Positions 16,487 through 24,880 of a DNA stretch of 64,000 nucleotides are shown here, one piece after another. Source of the stretch: Chitinophaga cymbidii (lineage in GTDB: Bacteria; Bacteroidota; Bacteroidia; Chitinophagales; Chitinophagaceae); assembly GCF_007992715.1 (NCBI RefSeq), contig NZ_BKAU01000005.1:558001-622000 (forward strand). Reading direction: 5' to 3'. The notes beneath the pieces are model-generated. The model had not been told where the DNA came from and made no database searches. It saw only the letters and a list, made by a program, of their open reading frames with translations. Positions within the stretch are counted from its first letter, which is position 1. The number at the start of each line of letters is the position of its first letter. The position numbers were made by a program, and so were the translations under genes.

Positions 16487-17680
16487 TCATTCAAAAAAGC
16501 AGCAGCTGCCGCCCACCCATTCCTGGTCCGCATTATACGCCACACCGATCATCTTTCCCTTGCTGAGGCGCGCCAGGCTGTGCGCCAATATGGGGCGGGG
16601 CGCATCGTCCGGCCAGCAGTACATCATGCGGATTTCGCATTTGGCAGGGCCGGTGGGCGTTTCAATCACGGGGGCGTACTGCACTTTTTGCTGCAGTATC
16701 CAGTTCTCGGGGTCTTTGATCGCATTGATGTCCGCGGGTGTGGGATCGATGATCACGCCCTGGCCCGCGAAGGAGAACAGGGGTTTCAGCACGTAATTGT
16801 CCAGGTCTTGCGGCAGCACGGGAATTTCGTGGAGGAACCAGGCTTTCGGTGCAAAGGGGCCATGTATCAGCGGCAGCAGGTACTTGCTGATGCGGTAATA
16901 CCAGTTGGGGTGCGGCGCCCATTCCACGTCCAGCTCATGCTGAAAGTCAACCGCAGCGCCCAGTTCCGTGCGGTATTTTTCCAGGTCTTCAAAGATCATG
17001 CGGTTGTAGATGCGGCGTATGCGCGTCTTTTTCCCATCGCGGTCATAATACAGCTTTTTGCCTTCCTGTATGAGGGCGGACACGCAGATCACCGGGATGC
17101 CCAGCATCTTTTCCGTTCCGGCAAAATCGATCAGCGTTTTTTGTTGCTGCGGCAGTACTTCGAGCAGTACCACGGCTTCGGGGGGATGACCGTTGAGGAT
17201 GGTGCGTTGCAGCAATGCTTTGTAAGCGGCCGCATCCATCTGCTCCGGAAAACTGCTTAAACCGGCGGGAATGTCGAATTGCTGCCGGAATTGCTCCGCC
17301 AGCAATTCCTGGAAGGCGAAGAGGCTCGGAAACCCCTGCAGCTCTATCAATTGCGGCGCCAGTGATCCGTCTTCCGCGCGGGTAACGGCAAAATCAATGA
17401 TCACAAAGGAGGAGCGGCCGTTCTCTTTCGGAACATGCTGGCCTTTTGGTATAGCCATTTCCGTTAGTTCGCGGAAATCAGGCTGCAGGAGCAGGTCGAT
17501 GATGGATTCACCCGCATCCAGCAGCTGCTGTTTCAGGGGCGCGGGCACGAACACGGGCGTTTCCGCGATGCGGAAAGCGGGCGTGATGCCGGTTTCGGCT
17601 GCCAGCGCGGCCTTCAGCGCTTCATACTTCGCTACGGAGAAGGTTTGATTATATTGTTGACGGACAACCGGGATCATCAT
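16487..17680 (-). CDS. Probable circularly permuted ATP-grasp ligase
   Basis: A 397-residue protein with no name that I can assign. The order of ATP-grasp elements looks permuted, as in glutathionylspermidine synthase-type enzymes. A magnesium-binding-like block, VIIDFAVT ... LIELQGFPSLF (Asp96, Glu113, Gln115), comes first. The ATP lysine and glycine loop NYVLKPLFSFAGQGV (Lys299, Gly306, Gly308) and WILQQKVQYAP follow near the C-terminus. Gln115 stands where Asn is usual. The protein ends in an odd GGSCCFFE with two adjacent cysteines. The stop of the glutamine amidotransferase gene lies 7 bp upstream, so the two are co-transcribed. The reaction is inferred to be ATP-dependent amide bond formation; the substrates are unknown. 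Confidence 0.7.
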   Translation of the reverse strand: MMIPVVRQQYNQTFSVAKYEALKAALAAETGITPAFRIAETPVFVPAPLKQQLLDAGESIIDLLLQPDFRELTEMAIPKGQHVPKENGRSSFVIIDFAVTRAEDGSLAPQLIELQGFPSLFAFQELLAEQFRQQFDIPAGLSSFPEQMDAAAYKALLQRTILNGHPPEAVVLLEVLPQQQKTLIDFAGTEKMLGIPVICVSALIQEGKKLYYDRDGKKTRIRRIYNRMIFEDLEKYRTELGAAVDFQHELDVEWAPHPNWYYRISKYLLPLIHGPFAPKAWFLHEIPVLPQDLDNYVLKPLFSFAGQGVIIDPTPADINAIKDPENWILQQKVQYAPVIETPTGPAKCEIRMMYCWPDDAPRPILAHSLARLSKGKMIGVAYNADQEWVGGSCCFFE

Positions 17681-17687
17681 ATCGTAT

Positions 17688-18503
17688 TTAGGTGTACTGC
17701 TGCTGCCGTTGCAGGGCTTCCAGCAGGAAATTGGGCAGCAGGGTGTTGTGGGTGAGGAGGATTTTGTCCGGCTCGGCCAGCAATTCCAGCATGCTCCGGT
17801 ATTTTTCCTCGCCGTGCTCCTGTATCACACGTTGTTTCCTGGCGGGCTGCAGCAGGTATTTGCGCATGCCGGCCGCGTCCGCTTCGGGATGGAACTGGGT
17901 GCCGGTCATGTATGGATTGAAGCGGATGGCCATGGTCGCTCTTTCCAGCGGCACATGCGGCCTTTCCTTTTCGATGGTCAGCACCTGCGCGCCCATCGCC
18001 GCCAGCTTCTCATCATCGGGCTGCGTCACCTGCCAGTTGCGGCTGTCCACGATATAGAACGGGTCGGGGAGGCCGCTGAATAAAAGTTCCTCCATGCCGG
18101 CCTCCGTTTTATGCACCGGGAATACGCCGAATGCGGGAGATTTCCGCCGGCAAACGGTGGCCAGTGAAAAATACCGGCATACGATCTGGAAGGAATGGCA
18201 AATCAGGAAAATATGTTTTTTGCGGTTGCCGGGAACCTCGTTCCAGGCCAGCACGCTGTTCAGCCAGCCGAAATAGGCTTCTTCCCAGGCATTGCCGGCG
18301 CTGTCCAGGGGACTGCCCGGCCCGCCGGAGGAAATATAAACATCATATCCCAGGTCCGGCACCTGCTGCTGCAGGCGCACATCAAATTCATTCAGCTGCA
18401 GCGGGATCTGCTGCTGCTCTGAAAAATCCATCAGCAGTTCGCGGATGCAACGCATACCTTCATTGGGTACGCCTTCGTACATGTCTAGCACAGCTACTTT
18501 CAT
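17688..18503 (-). CDS. Class I glutamine amidotransferase-like protein
   Basis: A 271-residue triad-type glutamine amidotransferase domain, similar in layout to the GMP synthase amidotransferase. The oxyanion region is YISSGGPGSPLD (56-67). The nucleophile is Cys102 in FLICHSFQIV, the site usually written GICxGHQ, and His205/Glu207 complete the triad in GTQFHPEAD. The C-terminal 60 residues extend beyond the usual domain. It could release ammonia from glutamine for the neighbouring ligases or hydrolyse a gamma-glutamyl amide, as PuuD does. A candidate promoter box lies directly upstream. Confidence 0.8.
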   Translation of the reverse strand: MKVAVLDMYEGVPNEGMRCIRELLMDFSEQQQIPLQLNEFDVRLQQQVPDLGYDVYISSGGPGSPLDSAGNAWEEAYFGWLNSVLAWNEVPGNRKKHIFLICHSFQIVCRYFSLATVCRRKSPAFGVFPVHKTEAGMEELLFSGLPDPFYIVDSRNWQVTQPDDEKLAAMGAQVLTIEKERPHVPLERATMAIRFNPYMTGTQFHPEADAAGMRKYLLQPARKQRVIQEHGEEKYRSMLELLAEPDKILLTHNTLLPNFLLEALQRQQQYT

Positions 18504-18510
18504 CTCTTTG

Positions 18511-18518
18511 CAAAATTA
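18511..18518 (-). promoter_or_regulatory. Candidate -7 box directly before the amidotransferase gene
   Basis: On the minus strand TAATTTTG is followed by CAAAGAG and then the ATG, so a transcript from it would have almost no leader. No matching -33 element was seen. It would serve the second half of the amidoligase cluster. Confidence 0.35.
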
Positions 18519-18671
18519 AGCCAGAAATCGGGAATGTGGCGGATGGAAGGATTTATCCGGCACCGCACCTCCGGGCAGCCGCTTCCTCCTCCGACTCCGG
18601 GTAGCCGCTTCATCCGTCAGCCGTCATCAGCGATGCCCGCTGGCACATGGCGTATGCGGCCGGCCCGCCGG

Positions 18672-19775
18672 TCACTCTTCCAGGAACCTCGACTGGATAT
18701 AATCCACCACGGCGGTGAGGTCTTCCTTTTCAGCGAACACCTCCAACTGTTTGTCCGCACCGGTGCCACCGGCCAGGATCTTTTCGGTGCCGCCTACCGC
18801 CTCGTTGCGGGAGCCCAGGTCGTCGAGCACATCGTCCACGAAATCCAGCAGTTCATAGATAAGGGCGCGGGTATTGACCTCCATTTCTTTGCCAAAATCG
18901 ATCAGGCTGCCATCGATGCCGTACCGCGAGGCGCGCCATTTGTTTTCGTTCACCAGCGCGCGGTTGTAGATGATGAAGTTCAGGTTCTGCATGCGCAGCT
19001 TGAATATCTTCACGCATACCGCCTGGAAAAGCGCGGCGAGGGTGATGGTTTCCTGCACGGTCAGCGGCACGTCGCAGATGCGGAACTCCACCGTGTTGAA
19101 AAACGGATGCACCCGCAGGTCCCACCAAACCTTTTTGGCATTATCGATACAGTTGGTCTTTACCAGCAGTTTGATATAGTTGTCGTATTCCTCGATGCTC
19201 CCAAAGAAATCCGGGATGCCGGTGCGGGGAAATTTATCGAAGACCTTCGTGCGGAAGGATTTGAAGCCGGTGTTGCGGCCTTCCCAGAAAGGGGAATTGG
19301 TGCTCAGCGCAAAGATGTGCGGCAGGAAGTAGCGCGCGCTGTTGGCGATGTGCAGCGCCATTTCGCGGTTCTCCATGCCCACGTGCACATGCAGGCCGAA
19401 GATGAGGTTGGAACGCGCCGCGTCCTGCATTTCATTCACCAGCTCAAAATAGCGGGGATGATCCGTGATCAGCTGCTTTTCCCATTTGGAAAAAGGATGC
19501 GTGCCGGCGGCGCCCACGCTGAAACCCAGCTCGTCCGCTATCCCCGAGATCGTTTTGCGCAGCAGCAGCACATCGTCGTACGCTTCATGGATATCCGCGC
19601 AGATCTGCGTACCCACTTCCACCACCGCCTGGTGCATTTCCGCCTTTACCTTGTCTTTGATCACTTTTTGCGCCTGCTCCACGATCCTTTGTTCATGCGA
19701 GCGCAGTTCCCGCGTCTGCGGGTCCATCACCATGTATTCTTCTTCTATCCCGAGTGTAAAGGCTGAGAAATTCAT
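18672..19775 (-). CDS. Carboxylate-amine ligase, GCS2/YbdK family
   Basis: A 367-residue member of the glutamate-cysteine ligase 2 fold, which joins a carboxylate to an amine with ATP hydrolysis. The start at 19775 (MNFSAFTLGIEEEY) is chosen because GIEEEY must sit near the N-terminus; the open frame to 19982 adds unrelated residues. Family motifs are GLHVHVGMENRE, STNSPFWEGRNTGFKSFR, VEFRICDVPLTVQETI and NENKWRASRYGIDG. E. coli YbdK shows weak glutamate-cysteine ligase activity, so a gamma-glutamyl product is possible but not shown. It lies 25 bp after the ATP-grasp gene and 168 bp before the amidotransferase gene. Confidence 0.9.
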   Translation of the reverse strand: MNFSAFTLGIEEEYMVMDPQTRELRSHEQRIVEQAQKVIKDKVKAEMHQAVVEVGTQICADIHEAYDDVLLLRKTISGIADELGFSVGAAGTHPFSKWEKQLITDHPRYFELVNEMQDAARSNLIFGLHVHVGMENREMALHIANSARYFLPHIFALSTNSPFWEGRNTGFKSFRTKVFDKFPRTGIPDFFGSIEEYDNYIKLLVKTNCIDNAKKVWWDLRVHPFFNTVEFRICDVPLTVQETITLAALFQAVCVKIFKLRMQNLNFIIYNRALVNENKWRASRYGIDGSLIDFGKEMEVNTRALIYELLDFVDDVLDDLGSRNEAVGGTEKILAGGTGADKQLEVFAEKEDLTAVVDYIQSRFLEE

Positions 19776-19800
19776 AAGTGTGAAGATCGTAAAATTTATG

Positions 19801-20745
19801 TCAATGTTGCTGGACGGCTTTGCGGATGAAAGTGCCCCAGGTAAGGTTGTCTTTCCCGAATTGCTGACTGCGCGCCCTTTCCACGGCGTAAGCCGCCATC
19901 GTTTCCACCACCCATTCAAAATTGTCCACACCCACAGAAGCCAGATCAGCGTCCGGCGCGGGATTGCAGAAGTCGATCGCATAGGGAACGCCGTCCCGGA
20001 CGGCCAGCTCTACCGTATTGAAATCGTAACCGAGCGCGCGGTTCAGCTCCAGCACAGAATATTCCATGGCGGAGATCAGCTCCCTCGTGGGCTGGAAGCC
20101 CGCCTGGTACCGCTCCTGTGGCGGGTTGCGCGGCTCATAGGGCATGATGCGCACATGTTTCCCGCCGATGCAGTAGCAGCGGTAGTATTCGTCGTACACG
20201 ATCTCTTCCTGCAGCATCATCACTTCCTGCCGGGTTTCCGCATGCACCTTGAAGAACTGCTCGCGGTCCGTGATGCGGTATACATGCTTCCAGCCGCCGC
20301 CGGCAAAGGGTTTCATATAGGCCGGAAAACCGGTCTTTGCAAAGATCGCCTCCCAGTCCAGCGGATAACGCAGGTTCCGGAAAGAACGCGCATCCGTATC
20401 CGCGGGCTGCTCAAAAGAGGGCAGCAGGGCCGTGTTGGGAACAGGTATCTGCAGGCTCAATGCGAGCGCGTTGTTGAAATATTTCTCGTCCGCGCTCCAC
20501 CAGAAAGGATTGTTGATGACGGCTGTGCCTTCCAGTGCGGCATTCTTCAGCCAGGCGCGGTAAAAAGGTACGTCGTGGGAAATGCGGTCGATGATCACGG
20601 CATAGTTTTCCGGCTCTCCCTGCAGCGCTTTGTCGATCATCACGAACTCCGCGCAGAGGCCCGGCCCGCAGATGCGGTTCACCCGCTCCACGAAAGCCTG
20701 CGGAAAAGCGTTCTCCTGCCCGAATAAAATACCGATCTTTTTCAT
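19801..20745 (-). CDS. ATP-grasp ligase of the RimK/Ddl-like type
   Basis: A 314-residue ATP-grasp enzyme in the normal, non-permuted order. An N-terminal pre-grasp domain (KKIGILFGQENAFP, residues 1-105) precedes the ATP-binding segment FPAYMKPFAGGGWKHVYRI (about 140-160) with its lysine and glycine loop. The lid has QEEIVYDEYYRCYCIG, and the metal-binding block is TVELAVRDGVPYAIDFCNPAPD with Glu, Asp and Asn. I prefer the start at 20745 (MKKIG) over the in-frame ATG six bases upstream. It lies 7 bp from the esterase gene and 25 bp from the GCS2 gene. It probably adds an amino acid or amine to a carboxylate in the same pathway. Confidence 0.85.
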   Translation of the reverse strand: MKKIGILFGQENAFPQAFVERVNRICGPGLCAEFVMIDKALQGEPENYAVIIDRISHDVPFYRAWLKNAALEGTAVINNPFWWSADEKYFNNALALSLQIPVPNTALLPSFEQPADTDARSFRNLRYPLDWEAIFAKTGFPAYMKPFAGGGWKHVYRITDREQFFKVHAETRQEVMMLQEEIVYDEYYRCYCIGGKHVRIMPYEPRNPPQERYQAGFQPTRELISAMEYSVLELNRALGYDFNTVELAVRDGVPYAIDFCNPAPDADLASVGVDNFEWVVETMAAYAVERARSQQFGKDNLTWGTFIRKAVQQH

Positions 20746-20752
20746 GCGCATA

Positions 20753-21460
20753 TCACTTTATCAGCGACAGATAATGCGGCAGCATCTGCTTCCATACGGG
20801 CCAGTCGTGCACCGTACCCGGCCTTACATCCAGCCAGTGGCTGATCTGCTTGTTGTGGAGGATGCCGGAGAACTGCTCGTTCTGGCCCAGGCATACGTCC
20901 CGCTCCGCAACGCCCAGCACAATACCCATCCGCCAGAGGTCGGGATGCGGATTGTCCGGCATGAAATCCATGGGATTGTTGAAGTACACATTATCATCGT
21001 AATGGCCTTCTATCCTGGAACGGATGTCGAACAGCCCGCTCATGGAAAACAGGTAAGACACTTTTTCCGGATGCCGGAATGCGAAGTTGGCGGCATGATA
21101 ACCGCCAAAGCTGCATCCCGCTACCGCTATCCTTCCAAATCCCGTTTCTTCCACCATGCGGGGCAGCACCTCCTGGAAGATAACGGCGTCGTATAACAAA
21201 TGGTTCAGTGCGCGTTCAGCGGGCGGGATCTGGCGGTTGTACCAGCTTTCAATGTCAAGGCCATCGGGACAATACACCTTTACATGCCCCTGTTCTATAA
21301 ACCATGCAATGGCATCTATCAGGCCGCGGTCCTTGCTTTCGTAATAGCGGCCCATGGAAGTAGGGAAAAGAAGGAGCGGGTAACCGCGGTCACCGAAGAC
21401 CAGCATTTCAAAATCCCGGCCGATATGAGGAGAATGCCATTTGTAATAGTTTTCAGTCAT
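20753..21460 (-). CDS. Alpha/beta-hydrolase esterase of the amidoligase cluster
   Basis: A 235-residue predicted cytoplasmic alpha/beta-hydrolase. The nucleophile elbow is VAGCSFGGYHAAN with Ser in the GxSxG motif, and the His is in GTVHDWPVW near the C-terminus. The N-terminal HSPHIGRDFEMLVFGDRGYPLLLFPTS corresponds to the first strands of the fold. It opens the minus-strand amidoligase run and diverges from a second esterase 64 bp away. It may cleave an ester of the cluster product or transfer an acyl group; this is inferred from context only. Confidence 0.85.
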   Translation of the reverse strand: MTENYYKWHSPHIGRDFEMLVFGDRGYPLLLFPTSMGRYYESKDRGLIDAIAWFIEQGHVKVYCPDGLDIESWYNRQIPPAERALNHLLYDAVIFQEVLPRMVEETGFGRIAVAGCSFGGYHAANFAFRHPEKVSYLFSMSGLFDIRSRIEGHYDDNVYFNNPMDFMPDNPHPDLWRMGIVLGVAERDVCLGQNEQFSGILHNKQISHWLDVRPGTVHDWPVWKQMLPHYLSLIK

Positions 21461-21524
21461 GGTTATTCACAGGTTACGTGAATATCCGCATTTTTTTTAA
21501 CTTAGCAATATAACCCGTCCGCTT

Positions 21525-22274
21525 ATGCTTCCCAGAAAAGAATCCTTCGGTCAGTACTCCCTTTTCCTGCAAAGGGAGGTGAGCTTCGATGTCTATCTGC
21601 CGGCGAATACACGGGATACACCGCATTTATTGCTGATCAACGACGGGCAGGACCTGGAGCAGATGGGTTTCCCCGCCATGCTGGAACATTTGCAGGACAC
21701 TACCCATCCTTCGCTGTGGGCAGTGGCCGTTCACGCCGGCGCGCAACGCCTGCAGGAATATGGTACGGCGAAGCATGTGGATTACCAGGGGCGTGGCTGC
21801 AAAGCAGGGCTTTATACCCGTTTCATCGTACGGGAACTGCTGCCTTTCCTGCAACAGCGCTATCATCAGGCATTCCCGGATAAAACTTTTGCCGGTTTTT
21901 CGATGGGAGGATTGTCCGCGCTGGACATCGTATGGAACAACCCGCAACATTTCCGGAAAGCGGGTGTGTTCTCCGGATCGCTCTGGTGGCGGTCTTCCAA
22001 CGACGATGCCCATCACCGCATCATGCACCGCCAGGTAAAGGAAGGCCGTTTTCACCCGGACCTCCGCTTCTTTTTTGAAGCAGGCACCGAAGATGAAAAG
22101 ACGGACCGCAACGATGCCGTGCATGATACGGAAGAGCTGGTGTCCCTCCTGGAAGAGAAGGGATATGAAAAAGGAAAACATATTCAATATACCCTAGTGG
22201 AAGGTGGGAAACATGATCTCGCCACCTGGGCCGGTGTAATGCCCGGCTTCCTGGAATGGGTCGTTAAAGCATGA
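21525..22274 (+). CDS. Esterase family alpha/beta-hydrolase (enterochelin esterase-like)
   Basis: A 249-residue alpha/beta-hydrolase of the putative esterase (EstA/Fes-like) group. The nucleophile elbow is FAGFSMGGLSALD, an acidic stretch EAGTEDEKTDRND follows, and the His is in EGGKHDLATWAG near the end. It has no signal peptide, so it should be cytoplasmic. It is divergent from the esterase at 20753-21460 and is followed 24 bp later by an unknown small protein. The back-to-back placement of two unrelated esterases beside amide ligases suggests both handle the same compound. Confidence 0.85.
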   Translation: MLPRKESFGQYSLFLQREVSFDVYLPANTRDTPHLLLINDGQDLEQMGFPAMLEHLQDTTHPSLWAVAVHAGAQRLQEYGTAKHVDYQGRGCKAGLYTRFIVRELLPFLQQRYHQAFPDKTFAGFSMGGLSALDIVWNNPQHFRKAGVFSGSLWWRSSNDDAHHRIMHRQVKEGRFHPDLRFFFEAGTEDEKTDRNDAVHDTEELVSLLEEKGYEKGKHIQYTLVEGGKHDLATWAGVMPGFLEWVVKA

Positions 22275-22298
22275 CCATTCCGCTTATTAAACTATCCT

Positions 22299-22691
22299 AT
22301 GGCTGAATACAAATTTAAAGAAGACCTGGTGCTGCAGCAGCACCACCTCTCATCACTGCTTCACATCAGCGTTCATGTAGTACCCGTAAACGACGAAATC
22401 CGTATTGCGGGGCATTCCGTGATCACCTGCCTGACCTTTGAAATTGAAGACGTTATTTTCGATGATCACCTGATCGGTAAAATAGCAGACCTGAAAGGGA
22501 AGCAGCTGAAAGTAAAGGTAGACGCCACCAAATACAAGATCGTCACCGGTGCGCAGGACAGTAGTAAAACACCCGTTACCGCTACGCTGACCCTCAAAGC
22601 GGGCGATGCGGAGCTGGCGGTTTACCTGCTGGATGATTCGGCCAATCCCACCGCCCGTTCCCGCTTTACTTTCCAGATCAATCTCGTTTAA
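22299..22691 (+). CDS. Unknown 130-residue protein
   Basis: I do not recognise this protein. It has no signal peptide, membrane segment or cysteine pattern. The alternating hydrophobic pattern (ISVHVVPVNDEIRIAG, LTFEIEDVIF, KVKVDATKYKIV, AELAVYLL) suggests a small all-beta fold. It lies 24 bp after the esterase gene, and the next start is one base past its stop, so the three plus-strand genes are probably co-transcribed. Confidence 0.6.
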   Translation: MAEYKFKEDLVLQQHHLSSLLHISVHVVPVNDEIRIAGHSVITCLTFEIEDVIFDDHLIGKIADLKGKQLKVKVDATKYKIVTGAQDSSKTPVTATLTLKAGDAELAVYLLDDSANPTARSRFTFQINLV

Positions 22692-22692
22692 T

Positions 22693-24081
22693 ATGAAAGA
22701 TGTATATGCGCTGCTGCCGGAGAAAGCAGCCAGCCCCAACAGCTTGAAAAAGATGTGCGGCAACCATTGCATAAAAACCTATACTGCATGGACAGCCCGC
22801 GCTTTTCTCCGCAACGGAAAGAGAAATTTTACGGTTCTGCTGATGATTGCCCTCTGCTGCGCCGCAAAAGCCCAGGAAAATCCGAACGTGAAAGCCCTGG
22901 AGATCACCTCCAACCCCGGCTATGTCTTGCTCGGCGTGCAGCCCACGAACATCTCCCGCCCCTCCACGCCGCGGGACTTCGTGGCAGGCATGCAATCCGC
23001 GGTAGTGAACGGCCGCCTGCAGCCCAACTTTGCCATGGAAGCCAACCCGTTCAACTGGTTTAAAAAGCAATCAAAGGAAAAGGACTACCGCTTCATTGCG
23101 GACGACTACCTGTCCCCGAAAGCAGGCCCGGCCATCCGCCGCAACTTCGCCATCTCGCTCGCCACTTCCGAATCCGATACCATCGTTTTCGGTGACCTGC
23201 AAAAAGGCATGGGCCTGGGTTACGGCTTGCGGTTCACTATCTTTCCCGGCACGGTAAACAAAGCCACGCTCCGCAATGTGACGGACATTTCCGTGAAAGA
23301 CGTGAAGATCGTTTTCCTGGAAGCCCTGCAATTTCTCATCGATGACAATGATGATTTCAAATACGAATATTTAAGCCGCGCGCAAGACCTGGCCATCGCT
23401 CATCTGCATAAAAGAAAAGACATCCCCGAACATCTGAAACCGCTGGTGGAAAAGGAGATCGCGCAATACAGAGCGGCCTTCGCACTGAAAACGGAGCAAG
23501 CAGAAGCGCTCGCGTTCATCCATACGGAAGATTCCGTATTGCAGCGCCAGATAGCGGATGCGGCCAGCGGCATCGGTATGCGGAAAGAACCATTTGCGCG
23601 TGACGGGTTCATCCTCGAATTCGCGTACTCCGGCGTTACCGTTTTTCAGCAGAACCAGTGGGCGCAGGCCGTGAACGCCAGGAACGGCATCTGGCTGACG
23701 CCGTCTTACCGCATCGACCTTGGCGCGGAAGATCAACCGGACCTTATACAATCCTTCGACGTATTGGGCGTTGTACGTTATCTTTGGAACGATAAAAAAG
23801 TAGATACGGGGAATTACCTGGACCTGGGCCTCAAAGCGCAGTTTAACCGGAATGACTGGAACGTGTCGCTGGAAGGCGTGGCGCGCCATGCTTCCACCGT
23901 GCCGGCGGATGTAAAAAGCAACTGGACGTACTCCTGGCTGACCACCTTCAGCTATACGATCAACGAGATCACCACGCTTAAATTCACTTTCGGCTCCCGG
24001 TTCAACGGTCATACCACCACGTACACGCAGCCGGCGGAAATGATCGCCGTTGGCGGGCTGAGCTTCGGATTGTTTAAATGA
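22693..24081 (+). CDS. Exported protein of unknown function, possible beta-barrel
   Basis: A 462-residue protein read from the ATG one base after the preceding stop. A signal-like segment (KRNFTVLLMIALCCAAKAQ) ends about residue 56, so the true start may be the internal ATG at 22753. The mature part begins with SNPGYVLLGVQPTNISRPSTPRD. A lysine- and glutamate-rich helical middle (about 200-280) is followed by a C-terminal third that alternates polar and aromatic residues (YLDLGLKAQFNRNDWNVSLEG, LTTFSYTINEITTLKFTFGSRF) and ends in LSFGLFK. This pattern suggests an outer-membrane barrel, but the family is not identified. The N-acetyltransferase gene follows after 6 bp. Confidence 0.65.
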   Translation: MKDVYALLPEKAASPNSLKKMCGNHCIKTYTAWTARAFLRNGKRNFTVLLMIALCCAAKAQENPNVKALEITSNPGYVLLGVQPTNISRPSTPRDFVAGMQSAVVNGRLQPNFAMEANPFNWFKKQSKEKDYRFIADDYLSPKAGPAIRRNFAISLATSESDTIVFGDLQKGMGLGYGLRFTIFPGTVNKATLRNVTDISVKDVKIVFLEALQFLIDDNDDFKYEYLSRAQDLAIAHLHKRKDIPEHLKPLVEKEIAQYRAAFALKTEQAEALAFIHTEDSVLQRQIADAASGIGMRKEPFARDGFILEFAYSGVTVFQQNQWAQAVNARNGIWLTPSYRIDLGAEDQPDLIQSFDVLGVVRYLWNDKKVDTGNYLDLGLKAQFNRNDWNVSLEGVARHASTVPADVKSNWTYSWLTTFSYTINEITTLKFTFGSRFNGHTTTYTQPAEMIAVGGLSFGLFK

Positions 24082-24087
24082 CATCAC

Positions 24088-24849
24088 ATGAACCTGGAGG
24101 ACTATTTTTCACGTATACATTACAACGGCGCGGCGGCCGCATCGCTGAATACTTTGCGGGAGCTGCATTTTCTGCATACGCAGCATATCCCTTTCGAAAA
24201 TCTTTCCCCGCTTGCCGGCGCGCCTGTGAGCATTGAATTGCCGGACATCGTGCAAAAGCTGGTGCATGACAAAAGAGGCGGGTATTGCTTCGAGCATAAT
24301 CATTTGTTCAAAGCGGTGCTGGAAGAGATCGGATTTAAGGTCACCGGCTGGTCGGGCCGCGTATTGTGGAACGGACAGCTTGCGCATCTTGCGCCGAGAA
24401 CGCATATGTTGTTGCGGGTGGAGGTGGAAGGCCGGGAATATATTGCGGACGTGGGTTTCGGCAGCATGACGCTCACTTCGCCCATCCTGTTCCAGCCGGA
24501 CATTGCGCAATCCACGCCGCATGAAACTTTCCGCATTATGCAAACGGATGGTCATTATGTGCTGGAAGTACAGATCAGGAACGTCTGGGTGCCGGTTTAT
24601 ATGTTCTATGCGGAGGAGCAATTGCTGATCGATTATAAGCTGGCGAACTGGTATGTGTCTACACACCCGGATTCCATTTTCCGGAAAGACCTGATGGTGG
24701 CCAGAACTGGCGCGGGCGTGCGGTATGTGCTGGTCAACAACGTGCTGTCGGTCAGGCATACGGGGAAGGATGCGGAGAAGCGGGAGCTGAAGGATGAAGC
24801 GGAGGTGAACGCGGTGCTGCGGGAGATCTTCGGGATCGAAAGAAAATAA
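24088..24849 (+). CDS. Arylamine N-acetyltransferase
   Basis: A 253-residue NAT enzyme that acetylates arylamines and hydrazines from acetyl-CoA by a ping-pong mechanism. The Cys-His-Asp triad is complete: Cys67 in RGGYCFEHN, His106 in RTHMLLRV and Asp121 in IADVGFGS. The length is close to the bacterial norm of 250-280. It is the last of four closely packed plus-strand genes starting with the esterase at 21525, so it may act on an amine made by the neighbouring ligase cluster, although NATs are often stand-alone detoxification genes. Confidence 0.93.
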   Translation: MNLEDYFSRIHYNGAAAASLNTLRELHFLHTQHIPFENLSPLAGAPVSIELPDIVQKLVHDKRGGYCFEHNHLFKAVLEEIGFKVTGWSGRVLWNGQLAHLAPRTHMLLRVEVEGREYIADVGFGSMTLTSPILFQPDIAQSTPHETFRIMQTDGHYVLEVQIRNVWVPVYMFYAEEQLLIDYKLANWYVSTHPDSIFRKDLMVARTGAGVRYVLVNNVLSVRHTGKDAEKRELKDEAEVNAVLREIFGIERK

Positions 24850-24872
24850 AGGCAGCCTCCTGCGAGGCTGCC
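24843..24872 (-). terminator. Terminator of the susCD operon, between convergent genes
   Basis: A perfect 9-bp stem GGCAGCCTC/GAGGCTGCC (24851-24859 with 24864-24872) is followed on the minus strand by TTTATTTTCT. The hairpin could also stop plus-strand transcripts from the NAT gene, though no T run follows on that side. Confidence 0.75.
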
Positions 24873-24880
24873 CTGTAACA

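Noticed and set aside
20746..20751. Start of the ATP-grasp gene at 20751
   Set aside because: It is possible, but it adds only Met-Arg before a more typical MKKIGILFG start; it was left as an alternative.
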